A stretch of 24,935 bases of DNA from Actinomycetota bacterium (GCA_005791325.1 SXXA01000012.1:1-24935); one strand, 5' to 3'; positions 8,355 through 16,380 are shown, counted from the first letter of the stretch. Notes: a model not told the origin generated them from the sequence alone. Translations and numbers: made by a program.

Positions 8355-8951
8355 CTAAGGATACCGTCGGTTACCATGCCATTTTCCATTCACCTGCTGG
8401 TACACAAATCGATCGTGCAAACGATAGTCACCTTCCTGCCAAAATTCAACTTGAATGGGCAGCAATCGAAACCCACCCCAATGAGGCGGTCGGGGAACCT
8501 CTCCCTGAAATGATTGGTCCCATTCGTCCACCGCTTTCATTAACGTCTCCCGATTGTCCAAAACCTGACTTTGTTGACTAGCCCATGCCCCCAGCTGACT
8601 GATGCGGGGGCGGCTGGCAAAGTACTCATCCGATTCGGCCATGGTAACCACCTCGATATCACCCGTTACCCGAATTTGGCGACCCAATACTTCCCAATAA
8701 AAAGTTAAGCCTGCTTTGGGATGATGCTGAAGGGATTGGGCTTTATGGGACCGGTGATTGGTGAAAAAAACCAAGCCAGTGGGGGTCACCGAGCGCACCA
8801 ACACCAACCGACCCTCGGGATACCCAGTGGGTGATAGGGTAGACAAACAAGCGGCATCAGGATAGTGAATAGCAGGATGTTGAGTGGCGTCTTGGATCCA
8901 TGCTTGAATCCCTGCCATCACATCCCAATTGATTGGTAACTCTAAACCCAT
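8355..8951 (-). CDS. pdxH: Pyridoxamine/pyridoxine 5'-phosphate oxidase
   Basis: A 198-residue FMN enzyme oxidising PNP/PMP to pyridoxal 5'-phosphate, the cofactor of the aminotransferase encoded downstream. Motifs: EGRLVLVRSV, FFTNHRSHKAQ (63-72), GLTFYWEVLGRQIRVTG, SRPRISQLGAWASQQS (113-128), PPHWGGFRLLP and EGDYRLHDRFVY. The family's C-terminal RLxP reads RRYP. All flavin- and substrate-binding blocks are present. ATG 8951 is preceded six bases upstream by a perfect AGGAGG. Oxygen is the usual electron acceptor, consistent with an aerobic life. Confidence 0.95.
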   Translation of the reverse strand: MGLELPINWDVMAGIQAWIQDATQHPAIHYPDAACLSTLSPTGYPEGRLVLVRSVTPTGLVFFTNHRSHKAQSLQHHPKAGLTFYWEVLGRQIRVTGDIEVVTMAESDEYFASRPRISQLGAWASQQSQVLDNRETLMKAVDEWDQSFQGEVPRPPHWGGFRLLPIQVEFWQEGDYRLHDRFVYQQVNGKWHGNRRYP

Positions 8952-8956
8952 CCAAG

Positions 8957-8962
8957 CCTCCT
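8957..8962 (-). promoter_or_regulatory. Shine-Dalgarno AGGAGG of pdxH
   Basis: A perfect AGGAGG on the minus strand, five to six bases before the pdxH ATG. It fixes the start and contrasts with the Shine-Dalgarno-less operon heads elsewhere in the window. Confidence 0.8.
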
Positions 8963-9145
8963 ATTGATTCCCCATTTCTAAACATCGCCATACTATACCA
9001 TAAGTTAAGGGGGAATATAGGGTCAGAATCCGCCCCCATTTTATACCGATACAAATTGACATCACCCCCCCAACTATGGAGGATGTTTAAACCAAGCAAA
9101 TGATGGGTAATGTATCGAATGTTGGGTATAAGGGAGGGGTAGATT

Positions 9146-9286
9146 ATGGATAAAGGACAACTATTCGAAGAAGGGGTCATGGTGTTGGAAGGTTACTTTT
9201 TCTTTAAACTTGATTTAATTAAATCGAACCACAAAATGGTTGAGGATGCCCTTCATCACTTATTTGAAACCGTTAGCTTAAATTAA
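9146..9286 (+). CDS. Small hypothetical protein, 46 residues
   Basis: A short open frame not resembling a family I know. It begins MDKGQLFEEGVMVLEGYFFF and ends in an acidic/helical stretch, KMVEDALHHLFETVSLN. Support for translation is the strong GGGAGGGG Shine-Dalgarno-like tract about eight bases before ATG 9146 and the lack of any other gene in 8952-9295. It is soluble-looking with one Phe-rich hydrophobic patch. It converges on the receiver-KaiC gene with only nine bases between stops. A role with that module is pure guesswork from position. Confidence 0.5.
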   Translation: MDKGQLFEEGVMVLEGYFFFKLDLIKSNHKMVEDALHHLFETVSLN

Positions 9287-9298
9287 CGACCTAATTTA
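9279..9298. repeat. AT inverted repeat across two convergent stops
   Basis: TAAATTA (9279-9285) and TAATTTA (9292-9298) are exact reverse complements separated by ACGACC. The repeat covers the stop codons of the small gene and of the receiver-KaiC gene. It is all A/T in the stem, so a terminator role is doubtful. Confidence 0.4.
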
Positions 9299-10390
9299 TA
9301 CATATGCTTGCCACGTATGTTGAAAGGGCACCCATTTCATCGTCTTGGTACGGATAAAGAAGTCATCTGCTTCTCGCTTGAATTCCAATACCCCATCCAT
9401 AATATAGGTGACATTGTTGAGTACTTGATCAGAGACCGTTCCTTCTTCAATAACGAACAACGTGGTAACCCCACCAAATGCCAATGAATTGCGGGCAATT
9501 TGGGTTAAAAACCGTTGTACCACCGGTAATTCAAAATGAATCAATAAGCTGGAAATGGAATCAACCACCCGTCGCCCACCCGCTTTTTGGTGGATGGTAT
9601 GGCCAATATCCGCACTGGCATCGGCTATCAACCCCGACAATTGGCCCAATTCTAACGATCCTGTAACTGCATAACGCTCCTCATCTTGATGAGAAAACCC
9701 CGCCCATGAATACGCATCAACCAACCGCATATGATTGGATTCTTCATATGCCCACACATCGCGAGGCAACCGTCGACTCAAACTATCTCGAATTTGCTTG
9801 GGATTATCATCCAAGGCCAACCACACGCATGACTCCGATTGCATCAGCCCCTTGGCAATAAACCGCCGGCAAAACTCCGATTTGCCAACCCCCAATGGTC
9901 CCACCAATAAAATATTGGATGCAACCGGCAATCCGCCATTTAACGATGCATCCAACTCCGCCACCCCTGTATCGTGGGTGGGTAGGGGGGAAGATTCACT
10001 GGTTAGGGTTGCATCTCGGCTAGCTCGTCGTTGCAATAACGCCTTGGCCCTCGCCTTTAATTCTTCAACATTAAATGGCTTGGTAACAAAGTCATCCGCT
10101 CCGCCTTCAAATCCCGTAATTTTGTTATATTCATCCCCCAAAGCCGAAATAATCATAATGGGTGTATCGGCCAAGGCCGGATCTTTGCGAATGTCTCGAC
10201 AAACCTCAAATCCTGTTTTAAAGGGCATCATAATATCGGTAATAATTAAATCTGGATGATGCTCTTTCGCCATTTCAATGGCCATATTGCCATCGGTGGC
10301 CGTTAATACATCCATATTCATTTCTTCAAACAACATGGCGGTTAACATTAAAATATGCAATTCATCATCAGCCACTAAAATTTTGGTCAT
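9296..10390 (-). CDS. Response-regulator receiver fused to a KaiC/RAD55-like ATPase domain
   Basis: A 364-residue fusion. Residues 1-120 are a receiver domain: acidic pocket Asp8/Asp9, phospho-acceptor Asp52 in IITDIMMP, Ser82 in MIISALGD and Lys104 in VTKPF. After a short linker, residues about 140-364 are a RecA-fold KaiC/RAD55-type domain: GVAELDASLNGGLP, Walker A GPLGVGKS (164-171) and a Walker B-like strand RRVVDSIS (Asp277). The position of the catalytic acidic pair in KaiC (EE) reads Asp194-Asp195 (LALDDNP), so ATPase activity is uncertain. It overlaps the KaiC-like gene upstream by ATGA, so the two are co-expressed and probably interact. The kinase that phosphorylates it is not in the window; no output DNA-binding domain is seen. 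Confidence 0.9.
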   Translation of the reverse strand: MTKILVADDELHILMLTAMLFEEMNMDVLTATDGNMAIEMAKEHHPDLIITDIMMPFKTGFEVCRDIRKDPALADTPIMIISALGDEYNKITGFEGGADDFVTKPFNVEELKARAKALLQRRASRDATLTSESSPLPTHDTGVAELDASLNGGLPVASNILLVGPLGVGKSEFCRRFIAKGLMQSESCVWLALDDNPKQIRDSLSRRLPRDVWAYEESNHMRLVDAYSWAGFSHQDEERYAVTGSLELGQLSGLIADASADIGHTIHQKAGGRRVVDSISSLLIHFELPVVQRFLTQIARNSLAFGGVTTLFVIEEGTVSDQVLNNVTYIMDGVLEFKREADDFFIRTKTMKWVPFQHTWQAYV

Positions 10391-11088
10391 ACCGCTTGCC
10401 TTAATACAATGCCTCGCCCGCTCATAATTTCAAAAACCCATTCCGACAAATCGGTTTTAGATCCCCTCATTTTTTTGATCCGGAGCGTTCGGGCATATTT
10501 TGAACCCATTTTTTCTAGCTTCAACACAATAATCCCAGACGCTGCAAACTCTTCAATTCCATGATAGCTGACCTGGTGACTCCCCACAGGGGCATACGAC
10601 GTTAACAAGGTGGTACACTCGGTATCACTTTCAATCCCATAAATTAAAGATCGAATGTAATCACCAATTTCGGCTTGATCGGCATTTATTAATCGAAGTG
10701 GGGCCACCGGATCAATTACCAATCGATGAATAGACTGCTCACGGGTATATCCCAACACTAATTTTATAATATCTCCCAACGATACCGATGAATCAGATTG
10801 ACTATAAAATTGCTTGGTTAAATCCAAAATTTTAAATTGACCACTGGCTAAATACGGCTCAAAATCCCAGCCCAATGAAACCGCATCACTCAAAATGTGG
10901 GTGGCTCGTTCGTCAATTGATAAATATACGGCTTTTTCACCCTGTCGCAACCCTTCCAATAAAAACTGAAGGGTAAAAATGGTTTTGCCCACTCCCGGTT
11001 CGCCCGCCACTAGGGTGGCACGGCCTTTGGGAAGCCCCCCGCCCAAAAGCTGATCGACCCCTTCAATTCCACATGAAATGGTATGCAT
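10387..11088 (-). CDS. KaiC-like RecA-superfamily ATPase, single domain
   Basis: A 233-residue single-domain KaiC/RAD55-family protein. It begins at the canonical ISCGIEGVDQLLGGGLPKG, followed by Walker A GEPGVGKT (29-36), acidic pair Asp59-Glu60 (YLSIDERA), Walker B HRLVIDP (Asp126) and the KaiC-like tail ARTLRIKKMRGSK (199-211). True clock KaiC has two such domains, and no kaiA or kaiB is present, so this is a signalling homologue, not evidence for a circadian clock. It is first in a two-gene operon with the receiver fusion. ATG 11088 has no Shine-Dalgarno, but a -10-like TTAAAT ends six bases before it. Confidence 0.9.
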   Translation of the reverse strand: MHTISCGIEGVDQLLGGGLPKGRATLVAGEPGVGKTIFTLQFLLEGLRQGEKAVYLSIDERATHILSDAVSLGWDFEPYLASGQFKILDLTKQFYSQSDSSVSLGDIIKLVLGYTREQSIHRLVIDPVAPLRLINADQAEIGDYIRSLIYGIESDTECTTLLTSYAPVGSHQVSYHGIEEFAASGIIVLKLEKMGSKYARTLRIKKMRGSKTDLSEWVFEIMSGRGIVLRQAV

Positions 11089-11094
11089 ATGGGC

Positions 11095-11124
11095 ATTTAA
11101 TCACAACCCATCCAAATAACTCAA
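11095..11124 (-). promoter_or_regulatory. Candidate promoter of the KaiC-like operon, probably leaderless
   Basis: TTGAGT (11119-11124), an 18-base spacer and TTAAAT (11095-11100) on the minus strand. The -10 box ends six bases before the ATG, which would place the transcript start at or next to the start codon. Each box matches the sigma-70 consensus at four of six positions. Confidence 0.4.
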
Positions 11125-11213
11125 TCTAAATGGTAACCAGCATCGTCCCATTTAGGTTCAATCCACACCAGCATCCAGCCCAATAAATGGTTTTCGTTCA
11201 CCGATTAACCTGC

Positions 11214-11219
11214 TACACT
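11214..11219 (+). promoter_or_regulatory. Candidate -10 box TACACT before the lipoprotein gene
   Basis: TACACT ends seven bases before ATG 11227. With the usual start distance the mRNA would begin at the ATG. The -35 position (TTTTCG, 17 bases upstream) is poor, so this call is tentative. Confidence 0.35.
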
Positions 11220-11226
11220 GTTCCCC

Positions 11227-11835
11227 ATGATACAAACATGGGATTTGGCCTATTTTCGATGGTTTGCCCAAGTCTTACAGACGCCCCTTGTTACCTATTC
11301 CAAATGGGTAAAGTTAGGGATTATCCTTACCGTATCGATGATGGCATCGGGGTGTCAGCGACCCTCTCCATCAGTCCAACTGGTTCCAAAAGACGTTCCA
11401 TTTACCCCTCAATCATCAACAGCCAAGTGGACCTACCGTGTCCCTCCCAATTGGGTCAATAAGCCCAGTGGTTCATTTCGATTGGCTAGCTTTGATATTC
11501 CGGTGGGGGCCGAGCGGGTTGATTGTTCAGTATCCACCTTGTCCGGCGCAGGGGGGGGGATGTTGGAAAATATCAATCGTTGGCGGGGGCAATTGGGATT
11601 ATCCCCCTTGGCAACATTACCCAGCCTATTGGTTATCTCCATTTCAGGGGAATCGTATCAGGTCATCCGCATGAGTGCAGCTACCCAAAATGCGTCGCAA
11701 ATCCAAGGTATGGTGGTGTTAAGTCGCTTGGTGGGGGATCACACGTGGTTTTTTAAATTAACCGGACCCGTCCGATCCTTACCCCAAGCCGAGACTGAAT
11801 TGCGGCAATTCATCCAAGGGGTATCATTTCAATGA
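11227..11835 (+). CDS. Lipoprotein linked to cytochrome c maturation genes
   Basis: A 202-residue protein with a lipoprotein signal: hydrophobic LGIILTVSMMASGC, lipidated Cys43 expected. The n-region before it is long (about 27 residues). The mature part has TYRVPPNWVNKPSG, a conserved-looking GGGMLENINRWRGQLGLSPL and, near the end, TWFFKLTGP. I recall similar small proteins beside resB/ccsA in PVC-type genomes, but cannot name a family. A G9 run (11551-11559) encodes its Gly triplet and could slip. The stop overlaps resB as ATGA, so a role with ResB/CcsA in heme or thiol handling at the membrane is likely. No Shine-Dalgarno precedes the ATG. Confidence 0.8.
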   Translation: MIQTWDLAYFRWFAQVLQTPLVTYSKWVKLGIILTVSMMASGCQRPSPSVQLVPKDVPFTPQSSTAKWTYRVPPNWVNKPSGSFRLASFDIPVGAERVDCSVSTLSGAGGGMLENINRWRGQLGLSPLATLPSLLVISISGESYQVIRMSAATQNASQIQGMVVLSRLVGDHTWFFKLTGPVRSLPQAETELRQFIQGVSFQ

Positions 11836-12977
11836 TGGGCCAACGATGGCTTCAACTGATTGTTCGCTTTTTTTCGTCATTACAATTAACGGTTGTGTTG
11901 CTAATCAGCTTGGGTGTTGTGGTGTTTTTTATGACCATGTACCAAGTTGAAACGGGTATTTATGTAGCCAACCAGCGATATTTTGGTGAGTGGCTGATTT
12001 GGTGGGAATCCCCGATTGGGCGTCTTCCGGTGTTTGTTGGGGGCGGTGTATTGGGTGGGTTGTTGGTAATTAATTTAATGGTGGCCCATTTTACCCGATT
12101 CAAGTGGACCCGCAAAAAAATTGGGCTGTGGTTAACCCATATTGGCCTATTGATTTTATTAATTGGATCGGGGATAACAGCCATTCTATCCATTGAAAGC
12201 CAGATGATGATTCAAGAAGGTCAAACCATTTCTTATTCCGAACATCTTCGCACCATGGAATTGGGAGTTGAAACCGATCATAGCCCAACCATGAATCGGT
12301 TGGTTTCATTTCCCAATGCACGATTGGTGCAAGGCTCTACCCTGACCCAGTCCAGTCTCCCGTTTTCTATTCAATTATATCGGGTGTATCCCAATTCTCG
12401 GATTGAACTAAATGCTGCGGTTGGCGAATCACTTCCAAAAGCCACACAGGGGTTGGGTAAGCCCATGACGGTGTTTCCTATGCCGGTGATTTTAAGGGAT
12501 GATTATCGAAATCAGATGGCCATTATGGCAGATGTGTATCACCGCGGCCGCATGATGGGGCGATGGCTGTTGTCGAATGGCTTAGATGCGCCTCAATCCG
12601 TTACCGTCAACGGGGTATCGTATCGACTCTTTTTGAGAGCCAAACGAGAATATCACCCCTATCAAGTCCGGCTGGATCGGTTTACCCAAGAGTATTATCC
12701 CGACACAACCATTCCCAAGCATTTTGCATCGGCTGTGACGGTGACGGATGAGTCGGGGCAGTCTCATCCGGCCACCATTTATATGAATCATCCTCTGCGA
12801 TTTGGGGGTAACACCCATTACCAAGCCTCGTTTGGGCAAGATGGTACGTCCACGGTATTACAAGTGGTATCCAATCCAGGATGGTGGGTTCCTTATGTAT
12901 CTACCCTTATCATGACGGTGGGATTATTCATCCATTTTGGGATGTCCTTGATACAAGCCAGAAAGGGCCGAGGATGA
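11832..12977 (+). CDS. resB: Cytochrome c biogenesis protein ResB (Ccs1)
   Basis: A 381-residue membrane protein of the system II cytochrome c synthase, which with CcsA moves heme outward and ligates it to apocytochromes. Visible: TM1 LQLTVVLLISLGVVVFFMTMYQ (about 16-38), TM2 VFVGGGVLGGLLVINLMVAHF (about 67-88), TM3 IGLWLTHIGLLILLIGSGI (about 97-115) with its His, a large extracytoplasmic region with HYQASFGQDG, and a final TM (about 352-373). This order is typical of ResB. It is joined to the lipoprotein and to ccsA by ATGA overlaps on both sides. Confidence 0.93.
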   Translation: MMGQRWLQLIVRFFSSLQLTVVLLISLGVVVFFMTMYQVETGIYVANQRYFGEWLIWWESPIGRLPVFVGGGVLGGLLVINLMVAHFTRFKWTRKKIGLWLTHIGLLILLIGSGITAILSIESQMMIQEGQTISYSEHLRTMELGVETDHSPTMNRLVSFPNARLVQGSTLTQSSLPFSIQLYRVYPNSRIELNAAVGESLPKATQGLGKPMTVFPMPVILRDDYRNQMAIMADVYHRGRMMGRWLLSNGLDAPQSVTVNGVSYRLFLRAKREYHPYQVRLDRFTQEYYPDTTIPKHFASAVTVTDESGQSHPATIYMNHPLRFGGNTHYQASFGQDGTSTVLQVVSNPGWWVPYVSTLIMTVGLFIHFGMSLIQARKGRG

Positions 12978-14767
12978 TGAGATGGTGGAGCATGGGTGTA
13001 TTGGGCTTGGCACTTCTCTATGTTGGAGTGGGGTTTTTGCCCCCGTCCACCCATCGGGAGTGGCATGAATTGGGATCCTTGCCGGTGTTACATTTGGGGC
13101 GGGTCAAGCCCATCGATTCGGTTGCCCGTTCAACCTTATTGGGCTTTAAAGGCAATCAATCGTTAAAAGGGTCGGATACCCATACCCCAACTGAATGGCT
13201 ATTTAAGGTGATGTCAGTTGGAACCGATGATATGAATTTGTTTATGGTGCGACAAAGTGAGGTCTTAAACGCCCTCAATCAGAATCCAGAATCAAAACCT
13301 GCCTTATCTTTTAAAACATTATTACCTCATTTAACCATGATTGATGAATCGGCCCAACATGCCCAATCCAAACCAGCCGCGATGCGCTCATTGGCAGATC
13401 GTGAGTGGTTGAGATTGCGACAAAATGTGGTGGTGTACACGCAATTAAAAAACACCTTAAAACCGGAGGGGGTTCCCTCATTTTCATTGTATACCCAACG
13501 ATATATCCGTTTATTACCCCCTTTTCGCACGCTGGTGGCGAGTCATATGGCAGGGCAATCGACGCTAAGTCCTGAAATGGCAGAATTGTTATTGTATTTT
13601 AAGCAATTTCAGCACATTGCGGAAGCCAGTGCATTTCGGGTTGCGCCGCCCGACAAGCCAAACGGGGTTTGGAAAACCTTGGGGGATGCCTATTTGATTT
13701 TGCTCAAAGAGGAACAAACCCATCCGTTGGCACCGGTTGTATCAACGGTGATGGAATCGATTGAAGCCGATGATCAACCGACCTTGACCCAATCGATTGC
13801 CTCTTGGAACGCGATTGTAACAGACTTGATTCCATCTGGTACGTGGCATGCCAAGCTTGAATATACCATTAATCGGGCCGATGTGATGATCAAAATCACG
13901 GTTTTGTACGGCATAGTGGTTGCGATGTGTTTAATGGGGTGGCTAATGAATCGACCCACATGGTGGCAAGTGGCCCAACGGTTGGGATGGTTGACATGGG
14001 TGATTCACAGCTTGGCAATTGGGGTTCGAATGTGGTTGGTAGGTAGACCGCCTGTCACCAATTTATATACGTCTGCCGTTTTTGTTGGATGGGTGGCCAT
14101 TGTATTGGGATTATATATTGAACGGAGATTCCGACTGGGCTTGGGCACAATGGTATCTGGAATTATTGGGGTTATTACGCTGATTATTGCGCATCATTTA
14201 TCATTGCAGGGGGATACCATGGAAATGATGCAAGCCGTATTGGATTCAAACTTTTGGTTATCAACCCATGTTATTACCATTTGTATGGGGTATGGGGCGG
14301 TCTTTTTAGCGGGTGCATTGGCTAATATTGGGGTAATCCGTTTGGTGACGGGTTCATTTTCGGGGGAACAACGGGCGTCGTTAAGTCGTATGATATATGG
14401 GGTTTTGGCAGCGGGGTTGGTATTAAGTTTTATCGGTACGGTACTGGGTGGCATTTGGGCCGACCAATCGTGGGGCCGATTTTGGGGGTGGGATCCCAAA
14501 GAAAACGGGGCATTTATTATTTGTGTATGGGTAGCGGCCATATTGCATGCCCGATGGGGTGGAATGATTAAAGATCGGGGTTTATGGGTTATGTCGATTT
14601 TTGGGAATATTGTAACGGCATTTAGTTGGTTTGGGGTGAATATGTTAGGGGTGGGATTGCATAGTTATGGCTTTATGGATCAGGCATTTTTTTGGTTGAT
14701 GGTGTTTAATGCGTCACAACTGGTTATGATGTGGTTGGCGTTTTGGCCAAAGGCCTTTTCAAAATGA
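12974..14767 (+). CDS. ccsA: Cytochrome c biogenesis protein CcsA with long N-terminal domain
   Basis: A 597-residue heme-handling membrane protein. Residues 1-25 form a membrane anchor, then about 300 residues of extracytoplasmic sequence precede the canonical CcsA core. The core holds the tryptophan-rich heme-binding WGRFWGWDPKENGAF (about 499-513), an external His in WVIHSLAIG (about 343), VTNLYTSAVFVGW, and the second His in GVGLHSYGF (about 562). The long N-terminal part occurs in ResC-type proteins of Bacteroidetes, PVC and related diderms. I start at 12974, which gives an ATGA overlap with resB after GAGG; a more upstream in-frame GTG/ATG at 12881 would read through resB's last helix. 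Confidence 0.93.
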   Translation: MMRWWSMGVLGLALLYVGVGFLPPSTHREWHELGSLPVLHLGRVKPIDSVARSTLLGFKGNQSLKGSDTHTPTEWLFKVMSVGTDDMNLFMVRQSEVLNALNQNPESKPALSFKTLLPHLTMIDESAQHAQSKPAAMRSLADREWLRLRQNVVVYTQLKNTLKPEGVPSFSLYTQRYIRLLPPFRTLVASHMAGQSTLSPEMAELLLYFKQFQHIAEASAFRVAPPDKPNGVWKTLGDAYLILLKEEQTHPLAPVVSTVMESIEADDQPTLTQSIASWNAIVTDLIPSGTWHAKLEYTINRADVMIKITVLYGIVVAMCLMGWLMNRPTWWQVAQRLGWLTWVIHSLAIGVRMWLVGRPPVTNLYTSAVFVGWVAIVLGLYIERRFRLGLGTMVSGIIGVITLIIAHHLSLQGDTMEMMQAVLDSNFWLSTHVITICMGYGAVFLAGALANIGVIRLVTGSFSGEQRASLSRMIYGVLAAGLVLSFIGTVLGGIWADQSWGRFWGWDPKENGAFIICVWVAAILHARWGGMIKDRGLWVMSIFGNIVTAFSWFGVNMLGVGLHSYGFMDQAFFWLMVFNASQLVMMWLAFWPKAFSK

Positions 14768-16155
14768 AGTTACCAGACCATATAACGGAATCGGACTGGT
14801 CCATTGCATTATCCGAATTATGTGCATGGCTGCGCTTTCCATCAGTCAGTACAGACCCTGAGTATTCCCCCCATGTTCATGCATGCGCCCAATTTACGGC
14901 CAATCTAATGACCCAATATGGCCTAACAACAACGGTTATTGAAACCAAGGGATACCCCGTCATCTTGGGTGAATGGATGGGTCATCCTGGGGCCCCTACC
15001 TTGTTGATCTATGGTCATTATGATGTGCAGCCTCCCGATCCAGTATCATTGTGGGTAACCGATCCATTTGAGCCATTGATTAAAGATGGCCAGTTAATTG
15101 CCCGTGGGGCGTCGGATAATAAAGGTCAAATTTTTTGTCATTTAAAAGCGATTGATTGGTTGTTACGCACCACGGGAACCCTGCCGGTCAATGTCAAAGT
15201 TATGATTGAGGGTGAAGAAGAAGTGGGGAGTTTTCATTTGCCAGAGGTATTAAGAACGCATGCCCATCAGCTGGCAGCGGATGTGGCCTTGGTATCAGAT
15301 ACCCCCATGTTGGCCGATAATCAACCCTCGTTATGTACCAGTTTGCGGGGATTGGTGTATATGGAGATGACGATAACCACGCTGGCTGGGGATTTACATT
15401 CGGGACAACATGGTGGGGCGGTACCCAATGCGATTGGGTGTTTGGTATCGTTATTAAATCGGGTCAAAGATGAATCGGGACGCATTCAAATTCCTCATTT
15501 TTATGAGGGGGTGCCAGATATTTCATCTGACCGTGCGGCCCAAATTCGGTCATTGGGGTTTGATACGGGTCAATACCAGTCAGCGATTGGGGCAAGTGGC
15601 TTGGTGGGCGAGGAGGGATTTCATCCCTATGAGCAGCGGTGGTATCGACCAACGTTTGATATTAACGGAATTTGGGGTGGATATACTTTAGAGGGTGAAA
15701 AGACGGTGATTCCCGCACAAGCTCATGCAAAAGTCAGTATGCGATTAGTCGGCCATCAAGATCCGTTGAAGGTGATTGATCGATTTAATGAGTATATACA
15801 AGCCCAATGCCCGACGTATGCCAGCATCACAACGCGGGTGTGTTCATATGCGTATCCGGCCCAAGTGGATGATGGGCATCCGGCGGTGTTGGCAGCGATG
15901 CAGGGGCTTCGGGAATCATTTGGGGTAGAGCCGGTGTTTCAGGGTGAGGGGGGGACGATTCCAATCGTGGCGGACTTTAAGCGACAATTGGGTTTAGAAA
16001 CGATATTAATGGGTTTAAATTTACCTGAAGATCGGATTCATGCTCCGAATGAGCAAATGAGTTTAGCCAATATACAGCGGGGGATCATGGCGTCGATGGG
16101 GATGATGACAGCATATGGAAAATGCTGGAGCCCGTCGCTTCCAAGCCCCCCTTAA
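14764..16155 (+). CDS. M20-family metallodipeptidase
   Basis: A 463-residue zinc peptidase of the M20 dipeptidase group. Metal and catalytic residues are in place: GHYDVQPP (His about 84), Asp in ARGASDNKGQ (bridging), catalytic Glu in EGEEEVGS, Asp in VSDTPM, the dimer-domain DLHSGQHGGAVPNAI, and the last His in RIHAPNEQ. Length and order match the family. The product probably cleaves dipeptides in the cytosol; no signal peptide is seen. The start at 14764 makes an ATGA overlap with ccsA. The last ten residues (CWSPSLPSPP) run into a hairpin-rich intergenic stretch and may not be conserved. Confidence 0.92.
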   Translation: MKLPDHITESDWSIALSELCAWLRFPSVSTDPEYSPHVHACAQFTANLMTQYGLTTTVIETKGYPVILGEWMGHPGAPTLLIYGHYDVQPPDPVSLWVTDPFEPLIKDGQLIARGASDNKGQIFCHLKAIDWLLRTTGTLPVNVKVMIEGEEEVGSFHLPEVLRTHAHQLAADVALVSDTPMLADNQPSLCTSLRGLVYMEMTITTLAGDLHSGQHGGAVPNAIGCLVSLLNRVKDESGRIQIPHFYEGVPDISSDRAAQIRSLGFDTGQYQSAIGASGLVGEEGFHPYEQRWYRPTFDINGIWGGYTLEGEKTVIPAQAHAKVSMRLVGHQDPLKVIDRFNEYIQAQCPTYASITTRVCSYAYPAQVDDGHPAVLAAMQGLRESFGVEPVFQGEGGTIPIVADFKRQLGLETILMGLNLPEDRIHAPNEQMSLANIQRGIMASMGMMTAYGKCWSPSLPSPP

Positions 16156-16380
16156 CTTAAGGGCAAAGCCCTTAAAATCCCAAATCAGCCATTGGGGTGC
16201 TAGGGACCTTTGGCCCTTGGACTCAGCAAACCAATATGGCGAAGTAAGCCAATGGGACTTATTAAAGGCGGAGCCCTTCAGGGTGTTGTTGGCACGACGT
16301 GCCCAGCACATTTAGTAAAAAGCCCTTATTATGTGGGATCCAAGGGGGCACCACCCCCGGCTATTTTTCGACTCGATTGG
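16125..16380. repeat. Hairpin-rich intergenic stretch, possible dispersed element
   Basis: Between and slightly into the ends of the M20 and RluA genes are several short palindromes: GGGCAAAGCCC, GGCACGACGTGCC, GGGGGCACCACCCCC (16344-16358), and CCATTGG/CCAATGG. The two convergent genes' last residues are low-complexity and unlike their families here. I see no convincing gene; the short plus-strand frame at 16115-16315 has no ribosome site. A multicopy non-coding element is a guess that needs the rest of the genome. Confidence 0.35.
16157..16175. terminator. Perfect stem-loop after the M20 gene
   Basis: TTAAGGGC and GCCCTTAA form a perfect 8-bp stem with an AAA loop, two bases after the M20 stop codon. 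No T tract follows, so it may be a Rho-independent terminator of weak form or part of the hairpin-rich intergenic element. Confidence 0.45.

Noticed and set aside
9056..9061. TTGACA as a -35 box for the small gene
   Set aside because: It matches the consensus perfectly but no acceptable -10 lies 16-18 bases downstream.
9735..10259. A 174-codon plus-strand frame opposite the receiver-KaiC gene
   Set aside because: It is the antisense shadow of a clearly conserved domain protein and has no family features.
9296..11088. A circadian clock locus (kaiABC)
   Set aside because: The KaiC-like proteins have one ATPase domain each and neither kaiA nor kaiB is present.
16115..16315. A 66-codon plus-strand gene after the M20 peptidase
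   Set aside because: It starts inside the M20 gene, has no ribosome site and reads through palindromic DNA; the residues look like translated repeat.
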